Origin: Chromobotia macracanthus
Lineage: Eukaryota; Chordata; Actinopteri; Cypriniformes; Botiidae
Reading direction: 5' to 3'
Assembly: GCA_036877525.1 (NCBI GenBank)
Contig: JAZGTH010000068.1
Location: forward strand, 5,009,501-5,073,500
Length of the DNA: 64,000 nt
Under the pieces are notes generated by a model, which saw nothing but the letters and a program-made list of their open reading frames with translations, was not told the DNA's origin and did not search any database. The translations under genes and the position numbers were made by a program. This document shows positions 13,197 through 27,288 of this stretch, one piece after another; the stretch's first letter is position 1, and each line of letters opens with the position of its first letter.

Positions 13197-16100
13197 GGTG
13201 TAGGGGTGTAGATGTGTCTGGCATGTGTGATGTGTAGCAGGTCTAATTGGGGAAGTGCTGGGAAAGATATTAATATTCATATGAATTAACACATTATGGT
13301 ATAAAGCGGGTCTGCAGTTTATACATTTTTTTCTCCAACCCACAAACTAAATGATCACAGATTATTTTAACTAGATTATTACTTCTAAACAAAATGTAAG
13401 TGCTGCTTGCCTGAGCACAAATCTCTGCCACGTTCGTCGAGTGTGGAGGGTGGCTGTCTGGGCTCTAATTGCCACCACAAGTTTGTGGTGCATGTTATCA
13501 GCGTGATTTGAGAATGTTCCAGAAAGCGTCTTGTGTGCTTCAATGCAAGCATGGAAATATCTCCTGATCTACAGTATAATCGACTGAACCTGATATGTGC
13601 AAAAATTTGATTAGTGACCTAGAAAAGTGCAGAACTATTTTCACACAATGACGAGTCTTTGTTTTACAAATGTTGCTTACAATACAAGTAGTGTTGTTAA
13701 TGTTAATAATATCACACCCATACAGTATTTAAATGCAAAACCTACAGATTCAAAAGGCATCACATTCTGGTGTTTAAATGCATGAAAAACATCTCACTGA
13801 GACACTTTAGTGAAAATAATAGTTTCCTGCCTGCAGCACAAAGATAAAGAGAGTGTGAATAGAAACCCAACACATCTATTTCCTGACTCCTACTGTGTTT
13901 GGCACGCTCCAAAACCGAAGATTAACGCTGCCGATGAGGAACGGTTTTCCAAGTGCCTCCCGGCTCAGCTCTGGGTTACACATAATTGCTCATAATGTCT
14001 CTGTACGAAGCCTGAGCCACTTGTCTTACAGGACAGGCGAGGAGTGATTGACAGGTGTATTGCACAGGATTCTGAATCCTAAATGCTAAATAAAGACAAA
14101 GCCAGCCGAGGCTCTAACACAGCAATATTGATGAAATCGGGAAACACAAAGTGTGACATTTTCATCTCAGTTTGCCTCCAAAAGGCAAAAATGTCTCCTG
14201 CCTTTCAGATGCTGATGAGAGATGCGCATCTTCAGGTGTGTGAGGCTTTGATAGCCACCTCAGCAAATAATCCCCTTTGAAAATCTCTCTGCAAAAAAAA
14301 GAAGAATATATGGATTCCAAAGAGTATCCGATTAATTTCATTTAAGCTTTGTTCTCACATTAGGCTGTGGCAGGAATTCAGCAGAGCTTATGCAGTATTT
14401 GTTCTCAAATCAGGCTGTATTGTCCAGCTGGCATAAGGACCTCATAAACTCATTTCTGTGACGTGTGCTAACCTGGTTTATTCAGAACTGGATTTGAGTA
14501 GTCTGTTCATTTTGAATAAGGGCAAATTATTGTTAAAGTATTTCTGCGTTATGTATTTAAAGATGGATTACTGTGCGTTTATACTTTATGATGGACCGGT
14601 CAGGAAACAGCTGGGTACAGACACAATGAAGTTTAAGCAAGTGTGTTAGACATCTCTAAACCAAACACAACAGACAAGCATGTACTTTTGCTTCATTTCT
14701 GTACAGTAAAATCTCTCTCTTAAAACAATAACTGCCCTGAGGTGAGTCTACAGCTGAACTATCATGACTCAGCCTGCAGTACAAGTCTGCCTGTTCACTT
14801 TCATATAGATCAAAATAAACTCACAGCGCTCCCCACGACGCTCTGCTGTGCAGCTCACTCTGACACATTATGATGTGTGAACAAGGAATCAGATTTCTTT
14901 ATAAAATATCTTGTGTATCCAAGAAACTGGAGCATGATATTTTTTGACTGGATGCAATATCTGTGTAGAATAAGATGTGTTTTTGATATCACTCAGATAT
15001 GCAAAGTGAGGAAAAGTAAAATGAATCTAAATGTATTTAAACCATGTGTTTAAAAACATTACTACAACATTAACCATGCTGTTTGTTGTTAGCAATTTAG
15101 AAAGTCTGCTAGAAATTATGAAATTAAAACATATAATAAATAGTATTTACACGAATGGTCACTTGGTTTTGATGACAAGGTTTGGGTAGGAGAATTATGT
15201 TCAGTGAGGCTCGAATGACAAAAAAAAAAGTCCTAATGTAAAATAACAGAAAGCAATAAATGACCTTTCAAGAGATTTAATGAAAATTAGCCGTCAGAAT
15301 AAGCTGGAGTTATGCAGGTGTAATCTGATTTGAGAAAGCATTTCAACTGTGCCCTTGAAGAGTCAAAAGCTTACAGTAATCCTTATAGTGCAAACCAATC
15401 TTATAGTAAGTGCCACTAAGCAGCTAAAGGTATCTGAAGTACTGACGGACTGAGCGCATGTGATTGCATTACTTGTCCACTAGAGGGCAGAGTGGGTTAT
15501 GTCTTTACCCGAGTTTGAATTATAGGCTGCCCTTACACTGTAAAATATGTAAAAACATATATAATAATAACAGGGTTAATGGTCATCATTTCTTTCTCTG
15601 TGCTCAGTGTTTTTAACTTTGATATTTTGTAAATTACCCAGCAGCAGTATTTATATTTCCTCTTTTACAAACCACATCCAGGCACCACTGCAAAAGATAA
15701 AATATATATGTAGTCCCAGATTCTCCAGTGTTAATCATTCACTCCTTCAGCTATTCTTCTAAATACCCTCACCATACGTGTGAGACGCTTCACTCGCTTC
15801 AGCGAGTTCAAGTGCCGTGTCAAAGCAACATTGACCAGCAGATGGACAGTATCTTCCATAAAAATATTATCAAGCATGGATTTGTGATCAAAAGTACAAC
15901 ATTCCAACCAAAATGTATTCAATACATGTTGCCTGTAATGTCTGTTTATCAATGCTAAAATACTTTCATCTATCCCTGCTTAGTCTGAAGAAGCAGCTGC
16001 AAATGTATATTTATTTATTTGTATTTGATTTTTCTAAAACGTTTGTTATGTTTGTGTTTCGTTTGGTCATCCGAACACTTCCCGAGGGTGGCATTTAAGA

Positions 16101-19059
16101 AAGCAGTGGTATTTGAGCCAGTCACCTGACCTGTAAATGTCATGAGACTTATCACTCTGCATCCACAGGACAGTTACGTCATGAAAACACTGATTTCCTC
16201 CCCATAAGCACAAACAATACAAAAGAAAGACTGAAATCTCAAATACTGTTGGTCAAAATTGTTGTTGTATCAATAACATTTTAAATCTGCAAAAAATCTG
16301 GCAACAATGATATTATACATTTTGCAATGCCTGAATTTAGGCTATTTGCTCAGATTTTCTCTCCTACAGTTGCCAAAGTATTCATTTTTTTGCTGGTTTT
16401 CTGTCTCCTTCTCATGGCCCGGCGGCACTCAGCTTAAGTATTTAAACATTTCTCTGTATTTTAATGAGCTTCTCCTCTGAAAACTAATACCAGTCAAAGC
16501 ATTTATTGCAGACCTCTGACATCACCGCATAATTAACTTTGCAAGCGGCTTAAACCCCTCAGTTAAACAGAGAAAGATCAAATAATCTATCATCTTTTCT
16601 CATAGATAGATATTTGGAGGACTAATTCCTTTATTAACCTTGTCCACTGCTAATTAATGACATCTGACCTGATCAAGTTTTGGATCTTAGTTCAAAACCA
16701 GATTTTAATCTTGTTTAATTCATGTAGAGCAGCTAAATAAGAACCAGATGAAGAAAGCTTAATTTAAATAAAATAAATTTGAAATGAAATATGCTGTCTT
16801 TTTATTTCTGAGACCTTTCTGATCTTTACATCAGTGCAGTAAATGCTATAACACATACTGTTTACCATCCTGTGCTCTTTCACTGAATCTTAGTCTACGG
16901 TTTGTGTCATTTTAGCAAATGCGTATGAAGGCTTTCACGTCCTGATCCTCAAACACTATTATTTATGTAATTGTGCATCATGTATTGATTTAAAGGAGTC
17001 GATAGCAAGCATAAGTTCAGCATACAGAGTGACAGCCGCACAGATCTCGCACGGCCATCTGGAATAACTGCGGCTCAGACTGAGATGGTTTAAAGTTCAC
17101 AAGGTTTAATAAACTATATTTCAGAGTGGATGAAACTACATACTGTTAAATCAGGTATTTTGCATGTTGGGTATGCAATCAGTCATTCTAATACAACATA
17201 TGTGTGCTGCTGATCTGACCCTAGTTGTTTATTTGATGAAGACTACGGCTGTATTATTTGCAGCCAGCTATTATCAATGTCAAAACCAATAAACATTTAC
17301 AGATTCTCGCTGCACAGCCACATCAGTTTGAACAATACAGTGTGAACTGTAATTTACTGGCAATTTCATTGCTCACAGGTTTCTCTTTTATTAACAGTCA
17401 GAGTATAGACCAGTGAATCTCTCCCTTTTTGACTTAAAGCTGCCCCCCAATTGTCCATAACAATTTTTGAACCCCCCAACTCACAATTTCTGCCCAATAG
17501 GAATAGAGCTATAACATTTATGTGGATAACATGTAGTTTAGATCATTTTGTCTTTAAAGAATTTGATGTGTAATGTCAGAGTTCATACTCAAATCTCTGA
17601 CTTTTGTTTTCAGGCTTTGGTATCTTGGTGAAGCCGACCACACTTTCACAGAGACATTATTGAGATATCTTTTAGGAATCTTCAAGAGACAGACATGAGA
17701 TTACTGAAGTCTTTTTGAAATAATAAAAATGTGGGAAACTGGACATTTAAGGGAAAATCTCTGTCTTGCTCTTTCATTTCTGTCTAGGAGAACTTGAGAC
17801 ACATTACAACAATCTCATTTCTGATTTGTCTTTAATATTTGCAGTTTTGTACTGTGGATGTGATAAGAGCTGACGTTCAGTGTTTGTTCATAGCACTTTA
17901 GGTTTAAAGTAACTTATAGTTCAGGGTGCTAATTGCTGCTGGCGGATAAAGCCTTGTAATATCACTGAAAATCAATATCGGTCACTAGAGAGAGAAAGAG
18001 ATTAAACACACACAGAGGGCCAAAAAAGCCTGAAAATACATGACCTGTGAATGAATCTTTTCATACCCAGCTCTGCCATGTCACCTCCTGACAATCTCAG
18101 CAATGTTGGGAAATACAATTCTATTACTAACAGCTGTGTTGAAATGAAATGATTCCCGCGATCGGTTCAGAAGCTCAGAGGGCATTCAGCACTTCTGCCC
18201 GTGACTTCAGACACTGCTGCTGTAATCCTCGTTTAGGAAATGACCCTGAATGGCTAAAAGAGAAACGAGAAAATCAATATCGAGTACCATCAGACAGCTT
18301 CTGAACTGCAAAACGAAAGACTGAGGAGAAACACAAAGGCTGAGAGAGGTGCTTGAAAAGGAGCTGCGAACAAGCCCAGCGAGATGCAGACGAACAGAAA
18401 TCTGAGGGGGTTTCATTTAGTCTCACAGGCTTGTTTTGATGAAGCACATCAAACGAACAACACAATCATTTTACATCAAGAACAAATACAAACTCCTATC
18501 ATTACAATATCCAATCAGAGCACTGTGACATCACATTTCATTTGAAAACAGAATCACCAGGCAAACACAATTGCTAAAACTCATTAGCAGTTCCCACATC
18601 AGTGGAGCTGACACTTAAAGCCTACGTTGTCCTATTAGTTGCTTCTAAATTATGTTTATCCTCAGTTCATCCCAAACATTAGATGTTTTGCAATGTCTGT
18701 GCCACCTAAATGAAACTATAAATCTGAAGCCGCGAAAGCTTTATTGTCTGACCGCAGCATCATGCCAACAATATATCGGTTCATTTTTCTGGCTATGACA
18801 CACATTTATTGGAGTGGGGTAACAGGGCTGACAGCTCGCAGTGAAATGTTATTCAGTGTTTCAAATGTGAATTAGTGCAGCAGAATCGATGCATCTCATC
18901 AGCCCGTGCTACAGACGTCTTCAGCTGAGCTCTGTAAGATGTTTCTCCTCCAAACACTATTCATTATGCATGCTCAGTCAACAGCCATGGCCATCAAGCA
19001 TTTTCAAATGCTAATTGTTGCAGTTTAGTTCCAGCAAGTCTGTTCAGTGCGACAGGAAG

Positions 19060-19260
19060 TGTTACGTGTGCGGTTTTCTGTTCCATTGTGTTCTTGGTTA
19101 GTTCCTGTTTGTTCTAGTTTCCCCTCATTATTTCACCTGTTGTGAATCAATTAACCTGTTAGTTCTGGTTTCTCCAGTATTTACAGCGTGTGTTTCCTGA
19201 GTTTATTTGTCCTGTCTACCATCAATATAAAGGTCGGTTCACGTCTTCCTGGGGACCTGA
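19060..19260. repeat. Possible solo-LTR or MITE fragment
   Basis: A pyrimidine-rich run with repeated GTTCCTG, GTTCTAGTTT and CAGTATTTA motifs, then TATAAAGG at 19226. It resembles fish LTR leader sequence in style and is similar in wording to 52033-52260. No target duplication or partner LTR was found, so this is tentative. Confidence 0.25.
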
Positions 19261-20765
19261 GTGAGTTTTTGTGATGTAATGACATTTTTGTTCATTCTTT
19301 GTCTTTGTGAGCTCTCTACACAACCACCTGTAATGGGACAGGAAGATGGGACCTAAACAGTGTTTTTGTGGCCTTTTTCTTTTGTCTCTGTTTTTCTTAC
19401 CTGCTGTATTACTCTGCCTAGAAGAGGGAGACCATCAGCTGGAAGGTCACACCGGGGATATGTTTACATCTTGTGTGCCTTATGCACTTTCCAAACCAAA
19501 GCATGCCCTCAGTGGATGCTCCGGAGGAGAATTCTGAGAGTTTGTGAAGTGAGAGTTCACCATTCGGTTCACCATTTATCCTGCTGAGGATGACATTGTT
19601 ACCAGCCCCACTCCAACACTCTCTTTAATCATTGTTCTTTTTCTTCTACTGTCTTCTCTCCTCTATAAGATGATATTCTTCACATACACAGTTTAAAGTT
19701 AATTGTATATGTTATTTACCGTTTCATGCATCTTCATTGCAACCATTTCATGTGTAACTTCAGTCAGTAATGTTAATTGTTTCACCTATAAACTCTGTGA
19801 GCTCTCTACACAATCACATATGACAGAGAGAACTACAATTAATTCAGCTGCTGTTGTGAGGCTTGCCCTTTTATTGGCTGGAGCGTGTCAAGGGCAACCT
19901 TAAGGTTATGAAATGCAAAACAAAGCAAACTGAGAAAGAAATAAGATGACACAGTGTTTTTCACCTTTCCTCTGTTACTTAAATAACGAAAACGGTCCCT
20001 GTGGACCTAAAATAGCCTAAAAAGGCCCTCACTGTTCTGTAAACACTTGCTGATGGGTTACTTAATGATGAAAGGTATTTTGGGATATTTCTTCCATCTG
20101 TTCTTTTTGAACATTTAAACCAAACATGCATTGATGCCTCTGTGGTGAATTACTAAACAGGACAAACAGTTGTTCATACACAGTGTTGATTACATCTCAC
20201 TTTGGCACAGAGAAAAGAGAGCAACACTCAAGAGGATGGGGAGAGATCACTTGGATCATGTTGCTATGACAACGGGGGGAGTGTCAGGTGTGAGAGTGAT
20301 TAAGGAGATGTGTGGGGCCACATTTAGAGACGCTCCATTTACACAAGGAGGCATGAGGGAACAAATGTGCACAATGCACAAATGTGTCCATTAAGATGTG
20401 CGGACCAGTGATCCTGATCACAAACATCTCCTGATGTCTGCAAAAATTACCTTTTGTGTCCATGTTTGAATGCTGTTCAGTTTTCAGTGGAACCTTCCAG
20501 GTGAAACAATGGGGGGTGGGGGCATGTTACGCAACACTTGCCTAAGTGCCGTTGCACAACATGTCGGGGCCCATGCGCTGCACACCAGTCCATATCTCCA
20601 ACGTTTCGTGTACATTTAATGTGATAGTATGCTTCAGTGTGATGTGGGCGGGGATCAGATGTGATCAAGTTATTGCATAATTCTGTAGCTGATGAGTCTT
20701 ATTCAATTAAAAGACAAGTAATACAAATAATACAACCCCTAATTCAGCTGACAAATGGCTTTACC

Positions 20766-20984
20766 CTCTAAAAAACAAAGGTGCTAAAAAGGGTTCTATG
20801 CAGTAATGCCATAGAAGAAACATTTTTGGTTCCCTAAAGAACTCATCAAAGAAGAACCATTTTTCTTATCTGTATATTCTGTAGAACTTTTTAGCGCCAC
20901 AGAAATGTTCTGTGGGTTTTAAAGGTTATAGAACCATGCAGCTGGACAAAGAACCTATTAGAAACCTTTTATTTTTAAGAATGC
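20766..20984. repeat. Foldback MITE with the motif ATGCCATAGAAGAA
   Basis: The left arm has GGTTCTATG, ATGCCATAGAAGAA and CATTTTTGGTTCC. The right arm has imperfect reverse complements around TAGAACCATGCA and AAAGAACC, ending in TTTTATTTTTAAGAATGC. The same family recurs at 43278-44372 (interrupted) and 57518-57683. Confidence 0.6.
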
Positions 20985-21432
20985 AGAATTCAACTGCTGT
21001 CCCTAAAGGGACAAGAGAGTTTTCTCTAAGATCTAAAGATATTAGCCAAACAATTCTGCAGGCTCATCATATGAGCACAGGAAAGACTTGCTGATCACAG
21101 AGTGCTCACGAACCAACACATACACCCACTCTAGTACCACCCATACAGAAGCCATCTGTTGACGTTGCCTGGGACTCGATACAGTGTAACAAACATACAC
21201 CAGGTATCAATGTTTTCTTCCACAGACGTAGAAACATATTCCTACCCTTTACTTGTTAAATAATATGCTTTAAAGGACATTACATAGTAATCACACTAAA
21301 ATGATAACTTCACGACAACAGACTGATTGGTGTAGAAACCTTAAGGCTGTGCCCATACAGAAATGTTGTAAATGACATTTATGTCCCTATATCAAGATTG
21401 ATATTGCCATATATATATATTTGGATGCCCAG

Positions 21433-21458
21433 ATATGCCATATATATATATGGCATAT
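21433..21458. repeat. 26-bp perfect palindrome
   Basis: The left half ATATGCCA, a ten-base TA core and the right half TGGCATAT form a perfect palindrome. It lies in a larger AT-rich patch that also has CCATATATATATATTTGG just upstream. Confidence 0.85.
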
Positions 21459-23393
21459 TTGGACATCGGATATATGTACATATGTTACATTTGCATATGG
21501 GTGTATTCAAAATCATTTAAAAAATCGTGTTTAACTGCTGAATTCATGAAGTTCATTTGAGAATGACTTATGTAGTTATATGTAGCTGTCATTCTTATTT
21601 ATTGTTGTTGAATAATATCTACTATTTGACATTTATATGGGTAACATATTTCAGCAGGGGGAGGGGCCTCTACCCAGTTTTCTAATTCTCTGTAAAAGCT
21701 CCCATAAAGCCAGACTATTAGACCTGTGATAAAGTGCTTAGACAACTTGAACAGAACTTGTGATTTATCAAGTTCGGCTACGGGAATCCTTAGCAGGAAC
21801 TGGAGAATAATAAAGCAGTGCTGATGAGGAATATAATGAGAAGATGAGCAAATTATAACAAAGGAATGTGAAGAAAATAAATGCTCAGAGAATAACAAAA
21901 CACTAATCTAAAACTGGAAAGTCGTTGCTGGTTGCTCATCAGTCTCTATTGAAATCTGACAGGAAAGAATTTTTACAGTCAGACCTTTGTGATGTCTTGA
22001 TTGTGGCTGCACAGCGGCCGCTCACGACCGTCGCATTTAGTCCTGGCCATGCCGGTGACATGCATTATATCATGCATTATATTGATGGAGGAGAGGGTCC
22101 CTCTGTTTCAGTCTGCTTTTGATGTAATGCAGCTGGCAGCTGGTTCTGGCTTCAGTCATGGCTGTGTTCTATTATACATGAGCGGAACACATTAACACTA
22201 CAGACAATGACAGCTCAATCCATAACAGAGCATGTTGTACTAGGACTGAATGATCTGGCTTTAACTCTCAGACTCTCCAGACTTCAGAGAGCTTGGCGGT
22301 AAATTTAGCCTTTTTATGGTCGAAAAAGAGAATGAAATGGACACAGAAAGATCAGTGAATGCTTAACATACTTGATTTTAATGTGAGACGTTCGGTCCCT
22401 TCTTTCATTAGAAAAGGTTTATATATGCTGTATATATTTGAGATGTGTACACATTACATATTTGGGTTTTCCTCAGCAGTGGTTTCATATCTTGCATCTA
22501 CATAAAAAATCTTTAATTAGAATATTTTTCAGGAATTCTGTCTTCCAAGCTTAAATGTCAATATTACATTTCATATATTTGTTGGGTAAACAGGTAAACA
22601 TAACGGAGCATTAGCCACATTCAGAAAAGGGTCAGCTTTGTCTGAGATTGTAAGCCAGGCTGAACTGTGTTCTCAGGTATTTTTTTACATGTACCGTTGC
22701 TGTCAATATTTTTCTCATGTAGAGTTGTTAGAAAAGTACACAGTTTATTACTCACAATACATAGTCTGAATTTTTGAACTATTATAAATGTTTAAAAGCC
22801 AATAAATAACATTGTTTGAAATGTGAATTAGTACAGTATATGTACTATACATTTAGAATTAAAATGAAGTCAAAGGAGCGCCATCAAGCCCTTTTCTCCT
22901 CTGTGTTAGACAAAGTTTACATTTGTACTAATGTTTTCTGTATGAAGCAGAAGAATTTAATATATAAAATATAGTATATTACAACATGTAGTTAACCAAA
23001 TTTTGAAAAAGGAAAACAAAGGAAGGGCACCTTCAAAAGCATTCAGATGTTTCTCTCTCTTTTTTTTTGAGGATCTGGCTTATCATGAAAACTCAATTAT
23101 ATTCAAAGCTCTGGCTATATGACCCACACCACTTAAACACCCATCCAGGTGGAAACAGCCTGTCTGGGGCTTTTCTTGATGCATTGAAAGCTGCTACCGG
23201 AGCAGCAGGAGAGGATGGGAGTATTGAACTGCACGTTGGTTACACTTCAGAGTATTGCAGCCAAAAGTTTCTTGTCCTTCATGCTACAATCTGTTCACAG
23301 AACACAAATGAAAATCGACCTTTCTGTTGAAAACTTCAAAAACAGAATAATTGGTTGTTTTGCAAGACACCTTATGAAGCACATTATACCTTT

Positions 23394-23531
<138 letters not shown>

Positions 23532-25692
23532 TATGTCACCTTTGACCTCTCAGCATGTCTTTTTTGACATCACCTTTCTTTTAAACTTGTGCTACTTTAA
23601 TATTCAAATAAACAGAAGAATGAATAATCATCATGTTTCAGTAATTGGATGTTTAGACTCAGTGTTTCCTAATGAATTTGCGATTTTTAAGGTTTTCACT
23701 GTGCATCAGATTTGATCTTTGAACTTTAAACTGTGCTTCATTCACCTTGCTAAACATTTTAACACCACTCTTTACCAAGAAAGCAAATTGCCTGTTATGG
23801 TATGTGTTATGTGCTGAGGTTTCATTTTAAACAGATGCTGAGACAAAAACACCGGTTGGAGCTCTTTGTTCTTAGAAACTCTACGTTTGCACTTTTAAAC
23901 TGTTGATAACTCCGAGGCGTTTTGTAACCGTACTGCAGGGGCATGTCAACCTCATTTACACAATGTTTTATGATCAATCATAACTACACTGCAAGGTCTC
24001 TGCAGTCAAATCAAAGCTGAATACAGTTTAATAAATTCAGTTGTGTTTGTGTTTAACCTCTCTTTGATCCATAAAGACTGACGTATTATAGCTGTTTTCC
24101 TCTGGATCTGTTTTACGACTCAGCTCTGTTTCTATGAGACTCCTGTGAGATGATGGGGGAGTCTGTACCTCTGCAGGCTAGCTGCTGCGCTTCGCTTGTT
24201 TAACAGCTTCCAGGCTTTACGGCGCTCCAGTGAGCTGTTTCTTACATGAAAAACTGACAGGCTTGTTCCCACTCACCACTGTCTGAAAAAAAGAGGAGAT
24301 ATAAGCATCAATTCATGACTTGAGATTAAACTCAATCCATTAAGTATTCAACCCCTGTGTGGAGTATCCTGAGCTCCTCTTAGAGAGTTGGTTACATGGT
24401 CAGATCAGTTCATGGTGTATTTGACCCAAGGCATGCTGGCATAGGCTCCAGTCACAAGGAGATCTGCTGGGCTGGCACTGTGTGGCCAGGACTCTTAGAA
24501 TCATCTTAATCCTTCCCTCAATTACAGCACCCCTGTTGGCAAGTTTAGACAAAGTTTGGTAAGATGTTTGAAACATTTTGAACAAAGTAACAAAGAGTAA
24601 ATATTAATAATTGCTAAACATACTGATAAGTCCAGCTAACTTTACCTCCATTAGTGTATACCTGGGTCAAATATTATACAGGTAACAGTTAGATGTGTAT
24701 TTATTTTTTACAACTACTTGTATTTGATTTGCTGATTTCAGACACACATTGGTCATTTTTACCCATTGATGTGTTCTAGGGGTATTAAGACAATTTTCCT
24801 TTTAATTAAACAGCAAACAATACAAAGATGATAAGATTCTGGAAAATCACATAAGCCGAATGCCAGCATGTGCATTTGAAGGTGTAAGGTTTATAAAATA
24901 ACTGATGCTAGTGCAAAACACAAGCTCTTGAACTAACCAACAGCTAATCCATTAGGAGTTTTAATAATCTGCTCTTTAGCCGGTTGCCAGTGTCTCCATC
25001 GCCTCAGCTGCAGTGCACTGTGGGTAAGGAAAGCAACTGAAGTGAGGTGCTTGTTTGGTTAGTGGATTAGGGACAGGCAGATGGTCCCCACAGTCAGATC
25101 TGGACTGCCATCCTCCTCTTCTTGGCAGTGAACCTGACAGACTATGACTCAAGTCTCTGGGCTGTTGGAACTGCATGTATGTGCTCAGTTAACGGAAGGT
25201 TTTAGTGACTAATTTAGATTTGCAATTAAAATTGGAGATCTGTGAATGAGCAGTAACTGTTAAAAGACCTTCTACATCTTTGAGGGCCTGTTAGTCATTC
25301 TTTAATGTAACAAGTTCACTGCTTGTAATTCCCAGCAAGCAAAAGTCTAAACATACGGAGATGTTCTCGCCCCATGTCTTTTAGGTCCCAGAGAAATTGT
25401 TTAAAGGAGACAAAGGTCTTTTTAAATATTGTTACAATGTCATTTTACTAGTAAGAACTGGAAACGTAACCCAGTTGGAACTCACATAAGTGGCGCAATG
25501 GAAGAAGCAGTCTCTGATCTCGACTTTAAAAGGTTAGAATTTGTTTTCCTTTATGCTCAGAAAGTGCTGAGGTATCCTTATATTACATCTATATTACTAT
25601 ATAACATCTCGGCAACTTGAAAGTGACACTTATTACACTAAGAGCTCTAATGCAGAAGCGTGCCCTGAGCCCCACAGAACACAGTGATATAT

Positions 25693-25960
25693 GAGTTTTA
25701 AAGGGGTTCCATTATGTGTTTTCTCTTTTTCAACTTTAGTGAGGGCGTAATGTTGCTGTATGAGCATAAAAAAGATCTGTAAAGTTGCAATACTTGAAGC
25801 TCACTGCAAAGAGAAATATTGTCTTTAATAGAACTCACTGTTCTAGGAACTGCAACAAATGGCTTGCAGGGACTACAATAAGTTTTTAAATAAAATAAGA
25901 ATTTAAATAAACCTGCCCCCAGGAATATGAACAAAAGGGGGCGATTCCTCATTGAGCTGC
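25693..25960. repeat. Probable dispersed fish DNA-transposon-derived repeat
   Basis: It begins TTTTAAAGGGGTTCCATTATGTG and ends near CTGCCCCCAGGAATATGAAC. From memory this ordered set of motifs is a common cyprinid dispersed repeat, but terminal repeats were not delimited. Confidence 0.4.
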
Positions 25961-27253
25961 TTTAAAGAAGACAAAGAAGAAGAGTCATTGTAGTATTGTG
26001 CGGTTACCATCCCGCCAAAATGCTAACCAATCAAAGCCCATTTCGTATTTCATAGATCCAGAAACTCAACAGCCCATTTTCAAGGTGCAACAATAAGGTA
26101 AAGAGGTGAAAAATTATGTGTGAACATTCTAGTGCACCCCAAAATAAACATTAGGACTTTGACAGCATAAAGGCATTACAGGACCCCATTATAAACATAT
26201 AGTTCATGGTCTTGCTATTTACTTGAAACATATTGATACTGATACTCTGTAGAGAGCTGTATTGGCCAAGTATGCCTGAATGTTCTAGGAATGTATTGCT
26301 GGTTTGAAGTGTTCCCACAGTGTACATATCTACAGACACTACACTGCAGTGCTGTACAAAAACACAACATGCACTAATACAAAATGATTACAGTCACAGA
26401 ACCACACACATATAAAAGTTAAGTGTAGACAACACACGCACATTCACAGTGTGTAAAACAATACAGTGCAGAAATATTACAATGTGAAACAGACACAACT
26501 CAAAACAAAGACACAAATACAGTGCAATCATATAAAAAAGGCCATTCTGCACACAGAACAGAAAATACACATTATAATGCAGCTATTGCACAAAGAATTG
26601 GTGTTGCACGTGAGTATGATGTTGTGCAGATGTATAATGATTGAAATATCACAACTAGCTTTTTAGGTGAAACTAACTGTATGGGTAAAAATAATCTGCT
26701 TTTATGTTTTTATAAGTTATAAGCAGGACAAAGAGATTACAGAAGCAAATGTTGTTAGCAGAAGAAGAGATTCAAATTCAACAGCTTTCAAAGGATCTGC
26801 AATGCACATCACACTCTGAATGTCTGTCTCACACAATGACAAAAAAGTGTCAAAAAACATGTTTATGTAACAACGTTTCAAAAACTAACAGGATTCTTCA
26901 AACCACAAAAGCACAAAAACAGTTTTTGATGGTGGCGTGAGAATTTATGACAGGCTCACTGACACAATATTACAAAAACAAAAACTAGTTTTTGTGTGAT
27001 GCTTTTGATAGCGGGGTTTTATAACAGTGTAAAATAGAAACAAAGAATCGTAAGTCGAATCTGCTTTTCCCTGGAGACATCACATCTAGTAGTATCTGTT
27101 TAAAGTAGAATAGTACAAGACTGTAAACACAGAGCTTTAACCGTGTTGGTGTTTGCTTGGAAACGACCCTACACATATACCCTGATGCATCACCAAGCCA
27201 ACCCAACCTTTTATAAAAATAAAATATATGCACATCAACAAAAAATGTTACCA

Positions 27254-27257
<4 letters not shown>

Positions 27258-27288
<31 letters not shown>
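27258..27288. repeat. (CA)n microsatellite
   Basis: About fifteen CA units. Confidence 0.9.

Noticed and set aside
24440..24470. SINE-like word GGCATAGGCTCCAG
   Set aside because: Too short and isolated to call a repeat copy.
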